Shown one piece after another: positions 33,998 to 43,760 of a stretch of DNA of 64,000 nt. The first letter of the stretch is position 1, and each line of letters starts with the position of its first letter. Source of the stretch: Streptomyces dysideae (GTDB taxonomy: Bacteria; Actinomycetota; Actinomycetes; Streptomycetales; Streptomycetaceae); contig NZ_KQ949086.1 of NCBI RefSeq assembly GCF_001514305.1, positions 175,427-239,426 on the forward strand. Direction: 5' to 3'. The position numbers and the translations under genes are program-made. The notes below the pieces were generated by a model. The model was not told the DNA's origin. It saw nothing but the letters and a program-made list of their open reading frames with translations, and searched no databases.

Positions 33998-34967
33998 AAT
34001 GATCGTGCCCGTGCGGGTCGTACCCAGGGATCGTCCCATCCGTCTTCTTGACCAGGAACAGCCCCACCATCCCCATGTCGGAGTGGCTCTGGACGTGGCA
34101 GTGGTACATCCACGCGCCCGCGCCGACCCCCTCACCCGCGATCACCTGGAAGCCGAAGGAGTCGGCCGGGCCCACGATCTTGTTGTCGATGACCTGGCTG
34201 GGGTCGTCGGGGCCGGTGAGCAGGCCCGTGCGGTTGTCCGCCCAGCGGTGACCGTGCATATGGAAGGTGTGGTAGTACTCGCCGTGCGTGATCATCACGA
34301 ACTCGACGCGATCCCCCACGGTGGCCTCGAAGTCGGGCCCGGAGTACGCGGGCCGGTTGTTGATCAGCATGTCGTTGAAGACGATCGTGTACGTCCTGTC
34401 CGGGAGGACGTCCCCCGCGCGGCGGACGATGACCGGCCCGTACAGGCCCTTCCGGATGCCGCCCGTGCCGTGTTCGGTGCCGACGACGTGGTCGTGGTAG
34501 TGCCAGTAGCCCGCGCTGCCCGCCCGCCAGGTGCCGTCCTTGCGGCGGCCGGGGGCGTGGGTGCGCCAGGTGTAGGTGCGGGTGCCGCCGGGTTCGACGT
34601 CGCTCCTGTTCAGCTTGGTGCCGTCGCTGGAGGTCTCGTAGTCGAGACCGTGGACGTGCAGGCTCGCGGTGACGTCCATCGTGTTCTCGAACTCGATGTG
34701 CAGGGTGTCGCCCTCGTTGAGCTCGATCAGCGGGCCGGGGATCGTCGCCTTCCCCTTCTCGAAGCCGTAGCCCATCTGCCCGTCGGCGAGCTTCTCGGCG
34801 TACAGCTTGATGCGCCTGACCTCACCGCCGGGCGGAGCGGCCGGCGCCGGTTCGGCGGCGCTCGCGGCCTGGGGCGCCAGGGACAACTGTGTCGCTACGG
34901 CGGCCCCGCCTCCCACGACGGCCGCACCACCCAGCAGCATTCGCCGGTTGAACCCGCGTCTGTCCAT
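33998..34967 (-). CDS. Two-domain small laccase (SLAC-type multicopper oxidase)
   Basis: 323 aa, the size of Streptomyces SLAC. Tat-like leader (MDRRGFNRRMLLGGAAVVGG). Copper ligands: HVHG, YWHYHDH, HTFHMHGH and the HCHVQSHSDMGM segment (type 1 and trinuclear sites). Two-domain laccases trimerise to build the trinuclear cluster, reducing O2 to water while oxidising phenols or protein donors. Divergent from an operon encoding a secreted dehydrogenase and a cupredoxin, plausible redox partners. C-terminal tail DPHGHDH is His-rich. Confidence 0.95.
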
Positions 34968-35093
34968 GCCGAACTCCCCATCATGGTCCGGGACTTGAGG
35001 CGACGAGCCTGCGATGAACCTGTCAGACGGTAGCGGGCACTCCCCCGTTTATCCACACTCAGGACAAAGTTCGATTCATTGCGGTCATACATA

Positions 35094-35122
35094 TTGGCGT
35101 GGTGCGCAAAGAGGTCTAGCTT
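35094..35122 (+). promoter_or_regulatory. Predicted promoter of the ThuA/GSDH operon
   Basis: TTGGCG (35094-35099), 17-bp spacer, TAGCTT (35117-35122), 35 bp before ATG 35157. Confidence 0.45.
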
Positions 35123-35156
35123 CCTTGGCGCTGTTGCTGTGACCGAGGAGGTGCCC

Positions 35157-37625
35157 ATGCACTTACGAGGCTTGCGCACGAGAAGACGGGCCTGGGCGGC
35201 CACCCTGACCGCCGCCGGAGTCGTCGCCGGGCTGATGTCGGGCCCCACCGCGAGCGCACGACCGGATCCGCCCTTGACAACGATGTCCGTCAAGTCGCCG
35301 CCGGGCGGCGCGGACGTACGGGTGCTGATCTTCTACGGATCCGCCGCGGGAGAGGAGTCGCCCGTCGTCAACGCCGCGATCGAGGCGATCGAGAAGATCG
35401 GCCTGTCGGGCACGGCCGACCAGCGTTTCGCGGTCGACGCCACGGACGACGCCCGGGTCTTCACCGACGAGACGGGGCTGAGCCGCTACAACGCCATCGT
35501 CTTCCCGACCGGCGGCGGCGACGTCCTCGACCCTGAGCAGGAGGCGGGCCTGGAGACCTACATGGAGGCGGGCGGCGGCTTCGTCGGCATCCATGACGCG
35601 GCCCGCGCCGAGCCGTACTCGGACTGGTTCACCGGCCTGGTCGGCGCCCGCCCGGCCACGTCCAGCCCAACGGCCGTACAGCGGGCGGTGGTTGAGGTCG
35701 GTGACCGGCGGCATCCAGCCACCCAGGATCTGCCGGTGCAGTGGAAGCGGCCCGACCAGTGGTTCAACTGGACGCAGAACCCGTCCGGTGCCGTGCACAC
35801 CGTGGCCCGGGTGCGCGAGTCGACGTATCGGCCGGGTGCGAGTGCCAACGGCTGGGACCACCCGGTGAGTTGGTGCCGGGACTACGACGGCGGACGCTCC
35901 TTCTACACCGGCATGGGCGGCACGGTGTCGTCGTACGACGAGACCGACTTCCGTGCGCATCTGCGCGGCGCCCTGCTGTGGACCACCCGGCTGGCGCAGG
36001 CGGACTGCAAGGCGACCATCAACGGCAACTACAAGGCGGAGCGGCTCACCCAGCCCAACCAGCCCGGCCAGAACGACCAGATCGGCGAACCGCACGGCCT
36101 GGTCACCGCGCCCGACGGACGCGTCCTCTACATCGGCCGGGGCGGCGCCGACTCCTCCCAGCCCGTGGTCACCGACTGGAAGAACCCCGACATCGGCAAG
36201 GGCAAGGGACAGGTCCACGTCTACGACCCGGCGACCAAGAAGGTCACACTGGCAGGCGAGTTGACCGTCTTCGGCAACAAGGGCGGCGGCGACGAGCTGG
36301 TCAAGGTCGAGGAGGGCCTCCTCGGGATCGAGCTCGACCCGCGCTTCGCGCAGAACGGCTGGGTGTACCTGCACTACACACCCCACTCGCAGATCAACCG
36401 CGAGACGAGGATGGCCGAGCGGCGCGTATCCCGCTTCACGCTCGACCTCGCCACCGACAAGCTCGACCTGGGCAGTGAGAAGGCACTGCTCAAGTGGCCG
36501 GTGCAGATCCACAGTTGCTGCCATGCGGGCGGCGGGATGACCTGGGACTCCAAGGGCAACCTGTACATCGCGACCGGCGACAACAACTCCAGTGGCTTCA
36601 GCGGCGGTTACTCCGGCAACAACCCCCAGCCCAACTACCAGGGTGTCTCCTTCGCCGACGCGCGCCGGACCGCCGGCAACACCAACAACCTCAACGGCAA
36701 GATCCTGCGCATCCACCCGGAGCCCGACGGGACCTACACCCTCCCGGACGGCAACCTCTTCACCGGCCGGGAGACCGACGAGGGCGGCGGCAGGACACGC
36801 GGCGAGATCTATGTGATGGGCGTGCGGAACCCGGCACGCATCTTCGTCGACCAGAAGACCGACATCCTGTACGCGGGCTGGGTCGGCCCCGACGCGAGCG
36901 CCCCGTCGACGACCTGGGGTCCGGCGAAGTACGACACGTTCGCCGTGATCACCGAGGCGGGCAACCGGGGCTGGCCGTACTGCATGGGCAACAAGCAGCC
37001 CTACCGGGACCGCAACCTGCCGGATCCGGCGCAGCCGCTGGGCTGGTACGACTGCGACCACCCGAAGAACGAGTCGCCGAACAACGACGGCCTGGTCAAC
37101 CTCCCGTCGGTGACGGGGAACAACATCTGGTACTCGCCGCAGGGCGGCGCCCCCGACTTCCCGCGCGATACGAACGGCATCCCCTCGTACAAGCAGGAGG
37201 AGGCCACCTATCTGCTGCCGTGGCTCAAGGGCGGCGGACAGGCCGCGATGAACGGGCCGGTCTACCGGTACGACGCGGCGAGCACGAGCGCGGCCAAGTG
37301 GCCCGCCTACTGGGACGGCAAGTGGTTCGTCGGCGACTTCTACGACGCCGACCAGCCGCGCAACGCGGTCCTCACCGACCCGAAGACGCACGGCGCCGGC
37401 GGGCTGCCGGTCCACTCGGAGTCGCTGAAGAAGATCGTGCCGGTCGGCAACGACGGCATCAGGAACCTCATGGACTGGAAGTTCGGCCCGGACGGTGCGC
37501 TGTACGTCCTCGACTACGGGCGCGGCTTCTTCACGTCGGACGCCAAGTCGGCACTGTGGCGGGTGACTTACGCGGGCGGCGGGCCGACACCGGCCGCCGG
37601 TCAGCTGGCGAGGGGGAACGGGTGA
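35157..37625 (+). CDS. Secreted ThuA - glucose/sorbosone dehydrogenase fusion
   Basis: 822 aa. ATG 35157 follows GAGGAGGTGCCC. Signal peptide 1-36 (RTRRRAW then hydrophobic, ASA). ThuA-like domain about 48-285 (VLIFYGSAAGEESPVVNAAI, GGGFVGIHDAARAEPYSDWF). GSDH beta-propeller about 300-790 (EPHGLVTAPDGRVLYIGRGG, GLLGIELDPRFAQNGWVYLH, IHSCCHAGGGMTWDSKGNLY). The CCH sequence sits where a catalytic His is expected. GSDH relatives are PQQ-dependent sugar oxidoreductases; ThuA relatives act in 3-keto-disaccharide metabolism. GTGA overlap with the next gene. Confidence 0.9.
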   Translation: MHLRGLRTRRRAWAATLTAAGVVAGLMSGPTASARPDPPLTTMSVKSPPGGADVRVLIFYGSAAGEESPVVNAAIEAIEKIGLSGTADQRFAVDATDDARVFTDETGLSRYNAIVFPTGGGDVLDPEQEAGLETYMEAGGGFVGIHDAARAEPYSDWFTGLVGARPATSSPTAVQRAVVEVGDRRHPATQDLPVQWKRPDQWFNWTQNPSGAVHTVARVRESTYRPGASANGWDHPVSWCRDYDGGRSFYTGMGGTVSSYDETDFRAHLRGALLWTTRLAQADCKATINGNYKAERLTQPNQPGQNDQIGEPHGLVTAPDGRVLYIGRGGADSSQPVVTDWKNPDIGKGKGQVHVYDPATKKVTLAGELTVFGNKGGGDELVKVEEGLLGIELDPRFAQNGWVYLHYTPHSQINRETRMAERRVSRFTLDLATDKLDLGSEKALLKWPVQIHSCCHAGGGMTWDSKGNLYIATGDNNSSGFSGGYSGNNPQPNYQGVSFADARRTAGNTNNLNGKILRIHPEPDGTYTLPDGNLFTGRETDEGGGRTRGEIYVMGVRNPARIFVDQKTDILYAGWVGPDASAPSTTWGPAKYDTFAVITEAGNRGWPYCMGNKQPYRDRNLPDPAQPLGWYDCDHPKNESPNNDGLVNLPSVTGNNIWYSPQGGAPDFPRDTNGIPSYKQEEATYLLPWLKGGGQAAMNGPVYRYDAASTSAAKWPAYWDGKWFVGDFYDADQPRNAVLTDPKTHGAGGLPVHSESLKKIVPVGNDGIRNLMDWKFGPDGALYVLDYGRGFFTSDAKSALWRVTYAGGGPTPAAGQLARGNG

Positions 37626-39820
37626 CGCGGCAACGAAGAATCTGGACGGCCCTGTTGGCCGCGTTCCTGATGATGGTCGGTCTCCAGACGATGTCCCTCG
37701 CGCAGGCCGAGCAGCCGACCGCGGCCCAGGAGCTGACGTGGACCGCCGGCGACGACATCAACGCGTATACGTCGGCGCCCACGACGGCGGTGGCGGGTAC
37801 GGCGACGATCGTCTTCGAGAACAGCGCGGCGACCGGCAACACCACCGGGATGCCGCACACGTTGACGTTCGTGACGTCGGACCCCGAGTTCAACAACGAC
37901 GTCGAGCTGAACATCCTCGCCACCCCGAACGACGACCAGGGCGGCCGCCACACCGCCGAGGTCACCCTCACGCCGGGCCGCTACTTCTACCACTGCACGA
38001 TCCCCGGTCACGGTCAGATGCAGGGCATCGTCGTGGTGACGGAGGGCGGCGGCGAGGACACGACGGCGCCCGAGACGTCGGCTCAGGTGACCGGGACGCA
38101 GAACACGGAGGGTGCGTACGTCGGTTCGGCGACTGTGGCGATCGGGGCGACGGATGACGAGGGTGGGTCGGGGGTCGACCGCATACAGTACGCGGTCGGC
38201 GATGCAGGCGACTGGCTACCGTATACCGCACCCATCGTCGTCGACCAGATCGGCACCCACAAGATCCGGTACCGGGCCTTCGACAGGGCCGGCAACGTCT
38301 CCGCCGAGAAGAGCGTCGAGTTCACGGTCGTCGCCCCGCAGTCGGACGACACCACACCGCCGGAGACCTCGGCGACGGTGAGCGGCGCGCAGAACGCCGA
38401 CGGGGCGTACATCGACATGGCCACGGTCACGGTGACCGCATCCGATATCGGGTCTGGAGTCGACCGGATCCAGTATGCGGTCGGCACCGCGGGCGACTGG
38501 CTACCGTATACCGCACCCGTCATGGTGCATACGGTAGGCACCCACACCGTCCGCTACCGCGCCGTCGACAAGGTGGGCAACGTCTCCGCCGAGAAGAGCG
38601 TCCAGTTCACGGTCGTCTCCGCGCCCCCGCAGGACACCACGCCGCCGGTGACGGGCGTGACCGTCGAGGGTTCGAAGAACTCCGACGGGGCGTACGTCGG
38701 CAACGCCAAGGTGACCGTGAGCGCGGCGGACGAGGGCGGTTCGGGGGTCGCGGGCGTGGAGTACTCGCTCGACGGCGGACCGTATCTCGCATACAGCACA
38801 CCGGTGATCGTCGACCGCGCCGGCACGCACACCGTGGCGTACCGCGCGAGCGACAAGGCGGGCAACACGTCCGCGGCACGGACCGTGACCTTCACGGTGG
38901 TCGCCGGCGGCGGGGTGCCCGCGCCCAACTGCCCCGAGTTCGACGAGCGGTTGACGGTGATCGTCGGCACGGTCGACTCGGGGGTGCCCAACCGGGTGAC
39001 GAACAACCGCTGCCGGATCAACGAGTTGATCGAGGACGAGAAGGAGTGGACGTCCCACGCGCTGTTCCTCAAGCATGTGAAGACCGTCCTGGACGGGCTG
39101 TTCAGGGAAGGCGTCCTCGACGCGCGCGAGTACGACGCCGTCGACGAGGCCGCCCGGGAGTCGGGGATCGGCAGGCCCGGCCAGACGGAGGGCTACCGCA
39201 AGATCCTCGACGGCAGTGCGGAGTCCTTCGCCAAGTGGCAGCACGTGGGCGGCGGTTCGTTCGGGCTGAACGCCGACGGGTCGATCACCAGCGGCACCAC
39301 GAAGGCCGGGCTGGGCATGCTGTGGTTCCCGCAGCGCAAGTACGGTGACTTCTCGCTCCGGCTCCAGTGGCGCGACGACGCCCCTGGCACCGGGAACGCC
39401 AACTCCGGTGTGTTCGTGCGGTTCCCGTGGGCCCACGACCATCCCGAGGAGTCACGGCCGGAGTGGGTCGCCATCAAGTACGGGCACGAGGTGCAGGTGC
39501 TCGACCGGCCCGACGGCGACATGTACAAGACGGGCTCGGTCTACGGCTTCGACCGGGTGGGGCTGGCCGGTGCCGGCGTCACCCAGAAGGGCACCTGGAA
39601 CGACTACGAGATCCGGGTGGTCGACCAGCACTACTCGGTCTACCGCAACGGCGTGCTCATCAACGAGTTCGACAACCTCGGCGGCCAGGACTTCGCCCCG
39701 CCCCGCTCGGACGACCCGGGCACGGACGGGCGGCGGTTCGCCTCCGGCTACCTCGGGCTCCAGGTGCACGGCACGACGGACGTGGTCTCGTACCGGGACA
39801 TCAGGATCAAGGAACTGTAG
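37622..39820 (+). CDS. Secreted cupredoxin - OmpL47 repeats - DUF1080 multidomain protein
   Basis: 732 aa from GTG 37622 (overlaps the upstream TGA). Signal peptide about 1-30. Cupredoxin domain about 38-142 with type-1 copper ligands: His in MPHTLTF, and Cys-His-Met in YHCTIPGHGQMQG. Three ~95-residue OmpL47-type repeats (start near 148, 247, 343; each with GSGVDRIQYAVG-like and RYRA-D-AGN-like strands). A helical link about 440-515, then DUF1080 about 520-732 (FAKWQHVGGGSFGLNADGSI; SGVFVRFPW), a concanavalin-like fold linked to 3-keto-disaccharide hydrolases. Likely an electron carrier and hydrolase in one exported chain. Confidence 0.9.
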   Translation: MTRQRRIWTALLAAFLMMVGLQTMSLAQAEQPTAAQELTWTAGDDINAYTSAPTTAVAGTATIVFENSAATGNTTGMPHTLTFVTSDPEFNNDVELNILATPNDDQGGRHTAEVTLTPGRYFYHCTIPGHGQMQGIVVVTEGGGEDTTAPETSAQVTGTQNTEGAYVGSATVAIGATDDEGGSGVDRIQYAVGDAGDWLPYTAPIVVDQIGTHKIRYRAFDRAGNVSAEKSVEFTVVAPQSDDTTPPETSATVSGAQNADGAYIDMATVTVTASDIGSGVDRIQYAVGTAGDWLPYTAPVMVHTVGTHTVRYRAVDKVGNVSAEKSVQFTVVSAPPQDTTPPVTGVTVEGSKNSDGAYVGNAKVTVSAADEGGSGVAGVEYSLDGGPYLAYSTPVIVDRAGTHTVAYRASDKAGNTSAARTVTFTVVAGGGVPAPNCPEFDERLTVIVGTVDSGVPNRVTNNRCRINELIEDEKEWTSHALFLKHVKTVLDGLFREGVLDAREYDAVDEAARESGIGRPGQTEGYRKILDGSAESFAKWQHVGGGSFGLNADGSITSGTTKAGLGMLWFPQRKYGDFSLRLQWRDDAPGTGNANSGVFVRFPWAHDHPEESRPEWVAIKYGHEVQVLDRPDGDMYKTGSVYGFDRVGLAGAGVTQKGTWNDYEIRVVDQHYSVYRNGVLINEFDNLGGQDFAPPRSDDPGTDGRRFASGYLGLQVHGTTDVVSYRDIRIKEL

Positions 39821-39849
39821 GAGGCAGGCACCGGGAGCGCGGCCGGCCG

Positions 39850-40866
39850 TCACGCCGGTCCGCGCTTCGCCCTGCTCGGCTGGACCCGTTTCGGCTCGCC
39901 CGGCATCTTCGGATACTCCGGCGGATACGGCAGGTCACCGAGCCCGTGGTCGCGTTCGTCGCGGCGGGCGAGGTCCAGCAGGGCGTCCAGGGAGTAGGCG
40001 TGGTCGTCCATGTCCGCGTGGATGTCGCCGAGTTCGGCGAAGCGGGCGGGCATGGTGGCCAGGTCGAAGTCGAGGGGGTGGGCGTCGCCGACCTCCGCCC
40101 AGCGCAGGGGTGCGGAGACGGGGGCGTGCGGGCGGGGGCGTACGGAGTAGGCGGAGGCGATGGTGCGGTCTCTGGCGGTCTGGTTGTAATCCAAGAAAAT
40201 ACGTTCACCCCTTTCCTCCTTCCACCACTTGATCGTCACCCGGTCCGGCATCCGGCGTTCCACCTCCCGGCCGACCGCGATGGCCGCCCGCCGGACCTGG
40301 GTGAAGGTCCAGCGCGGCTCGATCGGCACGAACACATGCAGGCCGCGTCCGCCCGACGTCTTCGGCCAGCCGCGCAGGCCGCCGAACTCGTCGAGGACGG
40401 CGCGCAGTTCGTGGGCGGCGCGGACGGCGTCGGCGAAGTCGGTGCCGGGCTGCGGGTCGAGGTCGATACGGAGTTCGTCGGGGCGGTCGACGTCGGCGCG
40501 GCGTACGGGCCAGGGGTGGAAGGTGAGCGTGCCGTACTGGGCGGCCCACAGGACGGCCGCCGCCTCGGTGGGGCACATCTCGTCGGCGCTGCGGCCGCTG
40601 GGGAAGGTGATGTGGGCGGTGGGGATCCAGTCGGGCATGTTCTTCGGCGCCCGCTTCTGGAAGAAGGACTCGCCGGTCACGCCGTCCGGGTAGCGCTCCA
40701 GGGTGGTGGGCCGGTCGCGCAGGGCGCGCAGGATGCCGGGACCGACGGCGAGGTAGTAGCGGGCGAGGTCCAGCTTGGTGAAGCCGCGCTCCGGGAAGAA
40801 GATCTTGTCGGGGCTGGACAGCCGTACGGTCCGGCCGCCCGCTTCCAGTTCCACCGCTTCGCCCAT
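39850..40866 (-). CDS. LigD-type DNA polymerase/primase domain protein
   Basis: 338 aa, stand-alone polymerase domain (archaeo-eukaryotic primase fold). DKIFFPERGFTKLDLARYY, LRIDLDPQPGTDFADAV with the catalytic DxD pair, and SGGRGLHVFVPI are the family hallmarks. Such polymerases fill or cap ends with ribonucleotides in NHEJ-like repair. ATG 40866 preferred over 40911 because the conserved region begins here. Divergent from the ligase gene; no Ku gene in the window. Confidence 0.92.
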   Translation of the reverse strand: MGEAVELEAGGRTVRLSSPDKIFFPERGFTKLDLARYYLAVGPGILRALRDRPTTLERYPDGVTGESFFQKRAPKNMPDWIPTAHITFPSGRSADEMCPTEAAAVLWAAQYGTLTFHPWPVRRADVDRPDELRIDLDPQPGTDFADAVRAAHELRAVLDEFGGLRGWPKTSGGRGLHVFVPIEPRWTFTQVRRAAIAVGREVERRMPDRVTIKWWKEERGERIFLDYNQTARDRTIASAYSVRPRPHAPVSAPLRWAEVGDAHPLDFDLATMPARFAELGDIHADMDDHAYSLDALLDLARRDERDHGLGDLPYPPEYPKMPGEPKRVQPSRAKRGPA

Positions 40867-40941
40867 GCGAGCCACGGTAGGCGTACCGCGCATACCTCGC
40901 ACACCGGGCATTCATGGGCGTACGCGAGCAGAATCTAAGGC

Positions 40942-42012
40942 ATGGACCTGCCGGTGATGCCGCCCGTGAAGCCCATGCTCGCCAAGTCGGTGGCGACGAT
41001 CCCGCCGGGCATGCAGTACGAGGCGAAGTGGGACGGGTTCCGGGCGATCGCGTTCCGGGACGGGGCCGAGGTCGAGCTCGGCAGCCGGACAGGCAAGCCG
41101 CTGACCAGGTATTTTCCCGAGCTGGTCGAGGCGCTGAAGGAGCAGTTGCCGCAGCGGTGCGTGCTGGACGGCGAGATCGTGATCGCGCGGGACGACCGGC
41201 TGGACTTCGACGCGCTCACCGAGCGCATCCACCCGGCGGCCTCCCGGGTGCGGACGCTCGCCGAGCGGACCCCTTCGTCGTTCGTGGCCTTCGACCTGCT
41301 GGCGCTGGCGGACGAGTCACTGCTGGACGTGCCGCAGACCGACCGGCGGGCACTGCTCGTCATGGCGCTGTCCGGGGTGACGGCGCCGGTGCACGTGGCG
41401 CCGGCGACGACGGACATCGAGGTGGCGCGGCGCTGGTTCGAGCAGTACGAGGGGGCGGGCCTGGACGGCGTCATCGCCAAGCCGCTCACCCTGCGCTATC
41501 TCCAGGACGAGCGCGCCATGTTCAAGGTCAAGCACGAGCGGACGGCGGACGTCGTCGTGGCGGGCTACCGCTTCCACAAGAGCGGCCCCATCGTGGGCTC
41601 CCTGCTGCTCGGCCTGTACGACGACCGGGGCGCCCTCCAGCATGTGGGCGTGTCCGCCGCGTTCCCCATGAAGCGGCGCGCGGAGCTGGTCGAGGAGCTG
41701 GAGTCCCTGCGCATGGAGGACGTCACGGGGCATCCCTGGGCGGCCTGGGCCGACGAGGCCGCGCACGAGACGGCCCGGCTGCCCGGGGCGCCCAGCCGCT
41801 GGTCCGGCAAGAAGGACCTGTCCTGGGTGCCGCTCAGGCCCGAGCGGGTGGCCGAGGTGGCGTACGACCACATGGAGAACGGGGTGCGCTTCCGGCACAC
41901 GGCCCGTCTCCGCCGCTGGCGCCCGGACCGCACCCCCGAGAGCTGCACCTATGCCCAGCTGGAGGAGCCCGTCGGGTACAACCTCGCGGAGATCTTCGGA
42001 CCGCGGGTCTGA
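40942..42012 (+). CDS. ATP-dependent DNA ligase (LigC/LigD-like)
   Basis: 356 aa. Nucleotidyltransferase motif I YEAKWDGFRAIAF with the adenylated lysine, motif III LDGEIVIA and FVAFDLLAL, motif IV GLDGVIAK, motif V MFKVKHERTADVVVAGYR, then an OB-fold domain (about 200-350). Seals nicks in ATP-dependent repair, probably with the divergent polymerase. Start ATG 40942. Confidence 0.94.
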   Translation: MDLPVMPPVKPMLAKSVATIPPGMQYEAKWDGFRAIAFRDGAEVELGSRTGKPLTRYFPELVEALKEQLPQRCVLDGEIVIARDDRLDFDALTERIHPAASRVRTLAERTPSSFVAFDLLALADESLLDVPQTDRRALLVMALSGVTAPVHVAPATTDIEVARRWFEQYEGAGLDGVIAKPLTLRYLQDERAMFKVKHERTADVVVAGYRFHKSGPIVGSLLLGLYDDRGALQHVGVSAAFPMKRRAELVEELESLRMEDVTGHPWAAWADEAAHETARLPGAPSRWSGKKDLSWVPLRPERVAEVAYDHMENGVRFRHTARLRRWRPDRTPESCTYAQLEEPVGYNLAEIFGPRV

Positions 42013-42181
42013 CGGTTCCCCGAGGGGCGCACAGACCCGAACAGCGGGCCATCCGGACACTTCCCACCCAACCGGCATGGGCCGATCGGCCTACTCAACG
42101 CGCGCAATCAGAACCACGCGGGTATGGCCACCAACGAACTGATAAGCGCACAATCGAAGACACGAGACTGGGTGGGCAACG

Positions 42182-43180
42182 GTGGGCATGGCACGAAGAG
42201 CGCGCACGCGATGCGCGCCGACGACAGCGGCACTCCTGGCCGCCGCGCTGGCGGCCTCCGTGGCGGCGGGCTGCACCACGGGCAACGGCCCCTCCGACGA
42301 CGGGCGCGGAGCGGATCCGAGCCGGGAGCAGGAGGAGCCGAAACCCGCGCAGAGCCCGGCGAGCGGTGGCTCCGTCCTCGCCGTGAAGATCGACAACGCG
42401 CGCGCGGCCCGGCCTCACACGGGCCTGGACTCCGCGGACGTGGTGTACGCGGAGCAGGTCGAGGGCGGGCTGAGCCGGCTGATGGCGGTGTACGCGACCA
42501 AGCTGCCGAAGGCCGTCGGGCCGGTGCGCAGCGCGCGCGAGTCCGACCTCGAACTGCTGCGCCAGTTCGACCAGCCGACGCTCGCCTTCTCCGGGGCACA
42601 GAGCAAACTGATGCCACTGATCAACAAAGCGCCGCTGAACGTGCAGACGCCCGACCAGACCTCCGGCGCGTACTACCGCGGCACCGACAAGCCCTCCCCG
42701 CACAACCTCTACCTCCGCCCCGGCAAGCTGATGCCGTCCGCACCGGGCGCGGACGCGCTGACGACCGGCTTCCGCTACGGCACCGCACCGACGGGCGGCA
42801 AGGCGGAGGCCGCACGGACCGTGCGCTACCCGGCCGCCCGCTTCACCTTCACCTGGTCCGAGAGCCGCGACCGCTGGCTGGTCTCGATGGACGGCACAGC
42901 CACGGAGACGGCCGACGGGAAGCGGGTGGCCGCGGCGACGGTCGTCGTGCAGTACGTGACGATCCGCAAGTCCGCCTACCACGACTTCCTCGGCAACAAC
43001 ACGCCGTACACCGAGACGGTGGGCTCCGGGAAGGCGAAGGTGCTGCGCGACGGACGGGCCTACGACGTGAACTGGGAGCGCGAGAAGGCCACGGACGGCA
43101 CGGAGTTCACGACCAACGACGGCACGCCGGTGAACTTCGCGAAGGGCCAGGTGTGGGTGGTCTACGCGAAGGCCTCCTGA
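42182..43180 (+). CDS. DUF3048 (YerB-like) lipoprotein
   Basis: 332 aa. Lipobox VAAGC (Cys about 31) after a basic and hydrophobic leader, so exported and lipid-anchored. VLAVKIDNARAARPHTGLDS, DVVYAEQVEGGLSRLMAVY, GPVRSARESDLELLRQ and PSPHNLYL define DUF3048; B. subtilis YerB is the namesake. Start GTG 42182 or ATG 42188. Function unknown, possibly cell-envelope. Confidence 0.88.
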   Translation: MGMARRARTRCAPTTAALLAAALAASVAAGCTTGNGPSDDGRGADPSREQEEPKPAQSPASGGSVLAVKIDNARAARPHTGLDSADVVYAEQVEGGLSRLMAVYATKLPKAVGPVRSARESDLELLRQFDQPTLAFSGAQSKLMPLINKAPLNVQTPDQTSGAYYRGTDKPSPHNLYLRPGKLMPSAPGADALTTGFRYGTAPTGGKAEAARTVRYPAARFTFTWSESRDRWLVSMDGTATETADGKRVAAATVVVQYVTIRKSAYHDFLGNNTPYTETVGSGKAKVLRDGRAYDVNWEREKATDGTEFTTNDGTPVNFAKGQVWVVYAKAS

Positions 43181-43187
43181 CCTCAGC

Positions 43188-43652
43188 TCAGCCCTGGGTG
43201 GCGAGGGGTTCCGCCGGGTTGCGGAGCCCCTCGGCCGCGTCCGCGACGCGTCGGATCAGGTCGAAGAAGAGGGTCTGCTCCTCGGCGGAGAGGGGGGCCA
43301 GGAAGACCTGGTTCATCCTGGCCGTGCGCACGGTCAGCTTGCGGTGGGTGCGCAGCCCCTCGTCGGTGAGGCGCAGCAGGGAGCGCCGGCCGTCCTGCGG
43401 GTCGCGGACCTTGTCGAGGAGGCCGCGGCGGCCGAGCCGGCTGATCACCTCCGCGATGGTGGACCGGTCGAGGCCGACCCGCTCCCCCACGGTCCGCTGG
43501 TCGAGGCCGGGCTCGGCGACGAGTGCGTTGAGGACCGCGAACTGCGGCGAGGTGATCTCCTCCGAGACCATCGTGTTCCACAGCAGGTAGTGGGCCTGCT
43601 GCAGCCGCCGGGCCAGATGCCCGGGGTGGGTGGTGAGGTCCACCGCCGCCAT
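43188..43652 (-). CDS. pcaV: PcaV, MarR-family repressor of the protocatechuate operon
   Basis: 154 aa MarR winged helix (RTVGERVGLDRSTIAEVISR recognition helix; DPQDGRRSLLRLT wing). Arg15 and His21 fall in HLARRLQQAH, the residues I recall as protocatechuate-sensing in S. coelicolor PcaV. Divergent from pcaI, with two near-palindromic sites in the gap. Protocatechuate binding should release DNA and open the operon. Confidence 0.93.
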   Translation of the reverse strand: MAAVDLTTHPGHLARRLQQAHYLLWNTMVSEEITSPQFAVLNALVAEPGLDQRTVGERVGLDRSTIAEVISRLGRRGLLDKVRDPQDGRRSLLRLTDEGLRTHRKLTVRTARMNQVFLAPLSAEEQTLFFDLIRRVADAAEGLRNPAEPLATQG

Positions 43653-43675
43653 GTGTGCTCCCGAGGTCGCAATCG

Positions 43676-43687
43676 TCCGTGCACTGA
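43676..43687. promoter_or_regulatory. Putative PcaV operator 1
   Basis: TCCGTGCACTGA, one base from the perfect palindrome TCAGTGCACTGA; flanked by ATCGT/ACGAT inverted halves (43672-43692). Lies 24 bp upstream of the pcaV start. Confidence 0.55.
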
Positions 43688-43760
43688 ACGATACCGGGTG
43701 GCAGAATGAGTTGTCTGCGGGTCGTGGACCGCGGTGACCTTGTAATTCCCCGAGGTCTTG

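Noticed and set aside
36494..37621. Long upstream extension of the cupredoxin protein
   Set aside because: Overlaps the ThuA-GSDH gene in another frame; GTG 37622 begins a signal peptide and overlaps the upstream stop.
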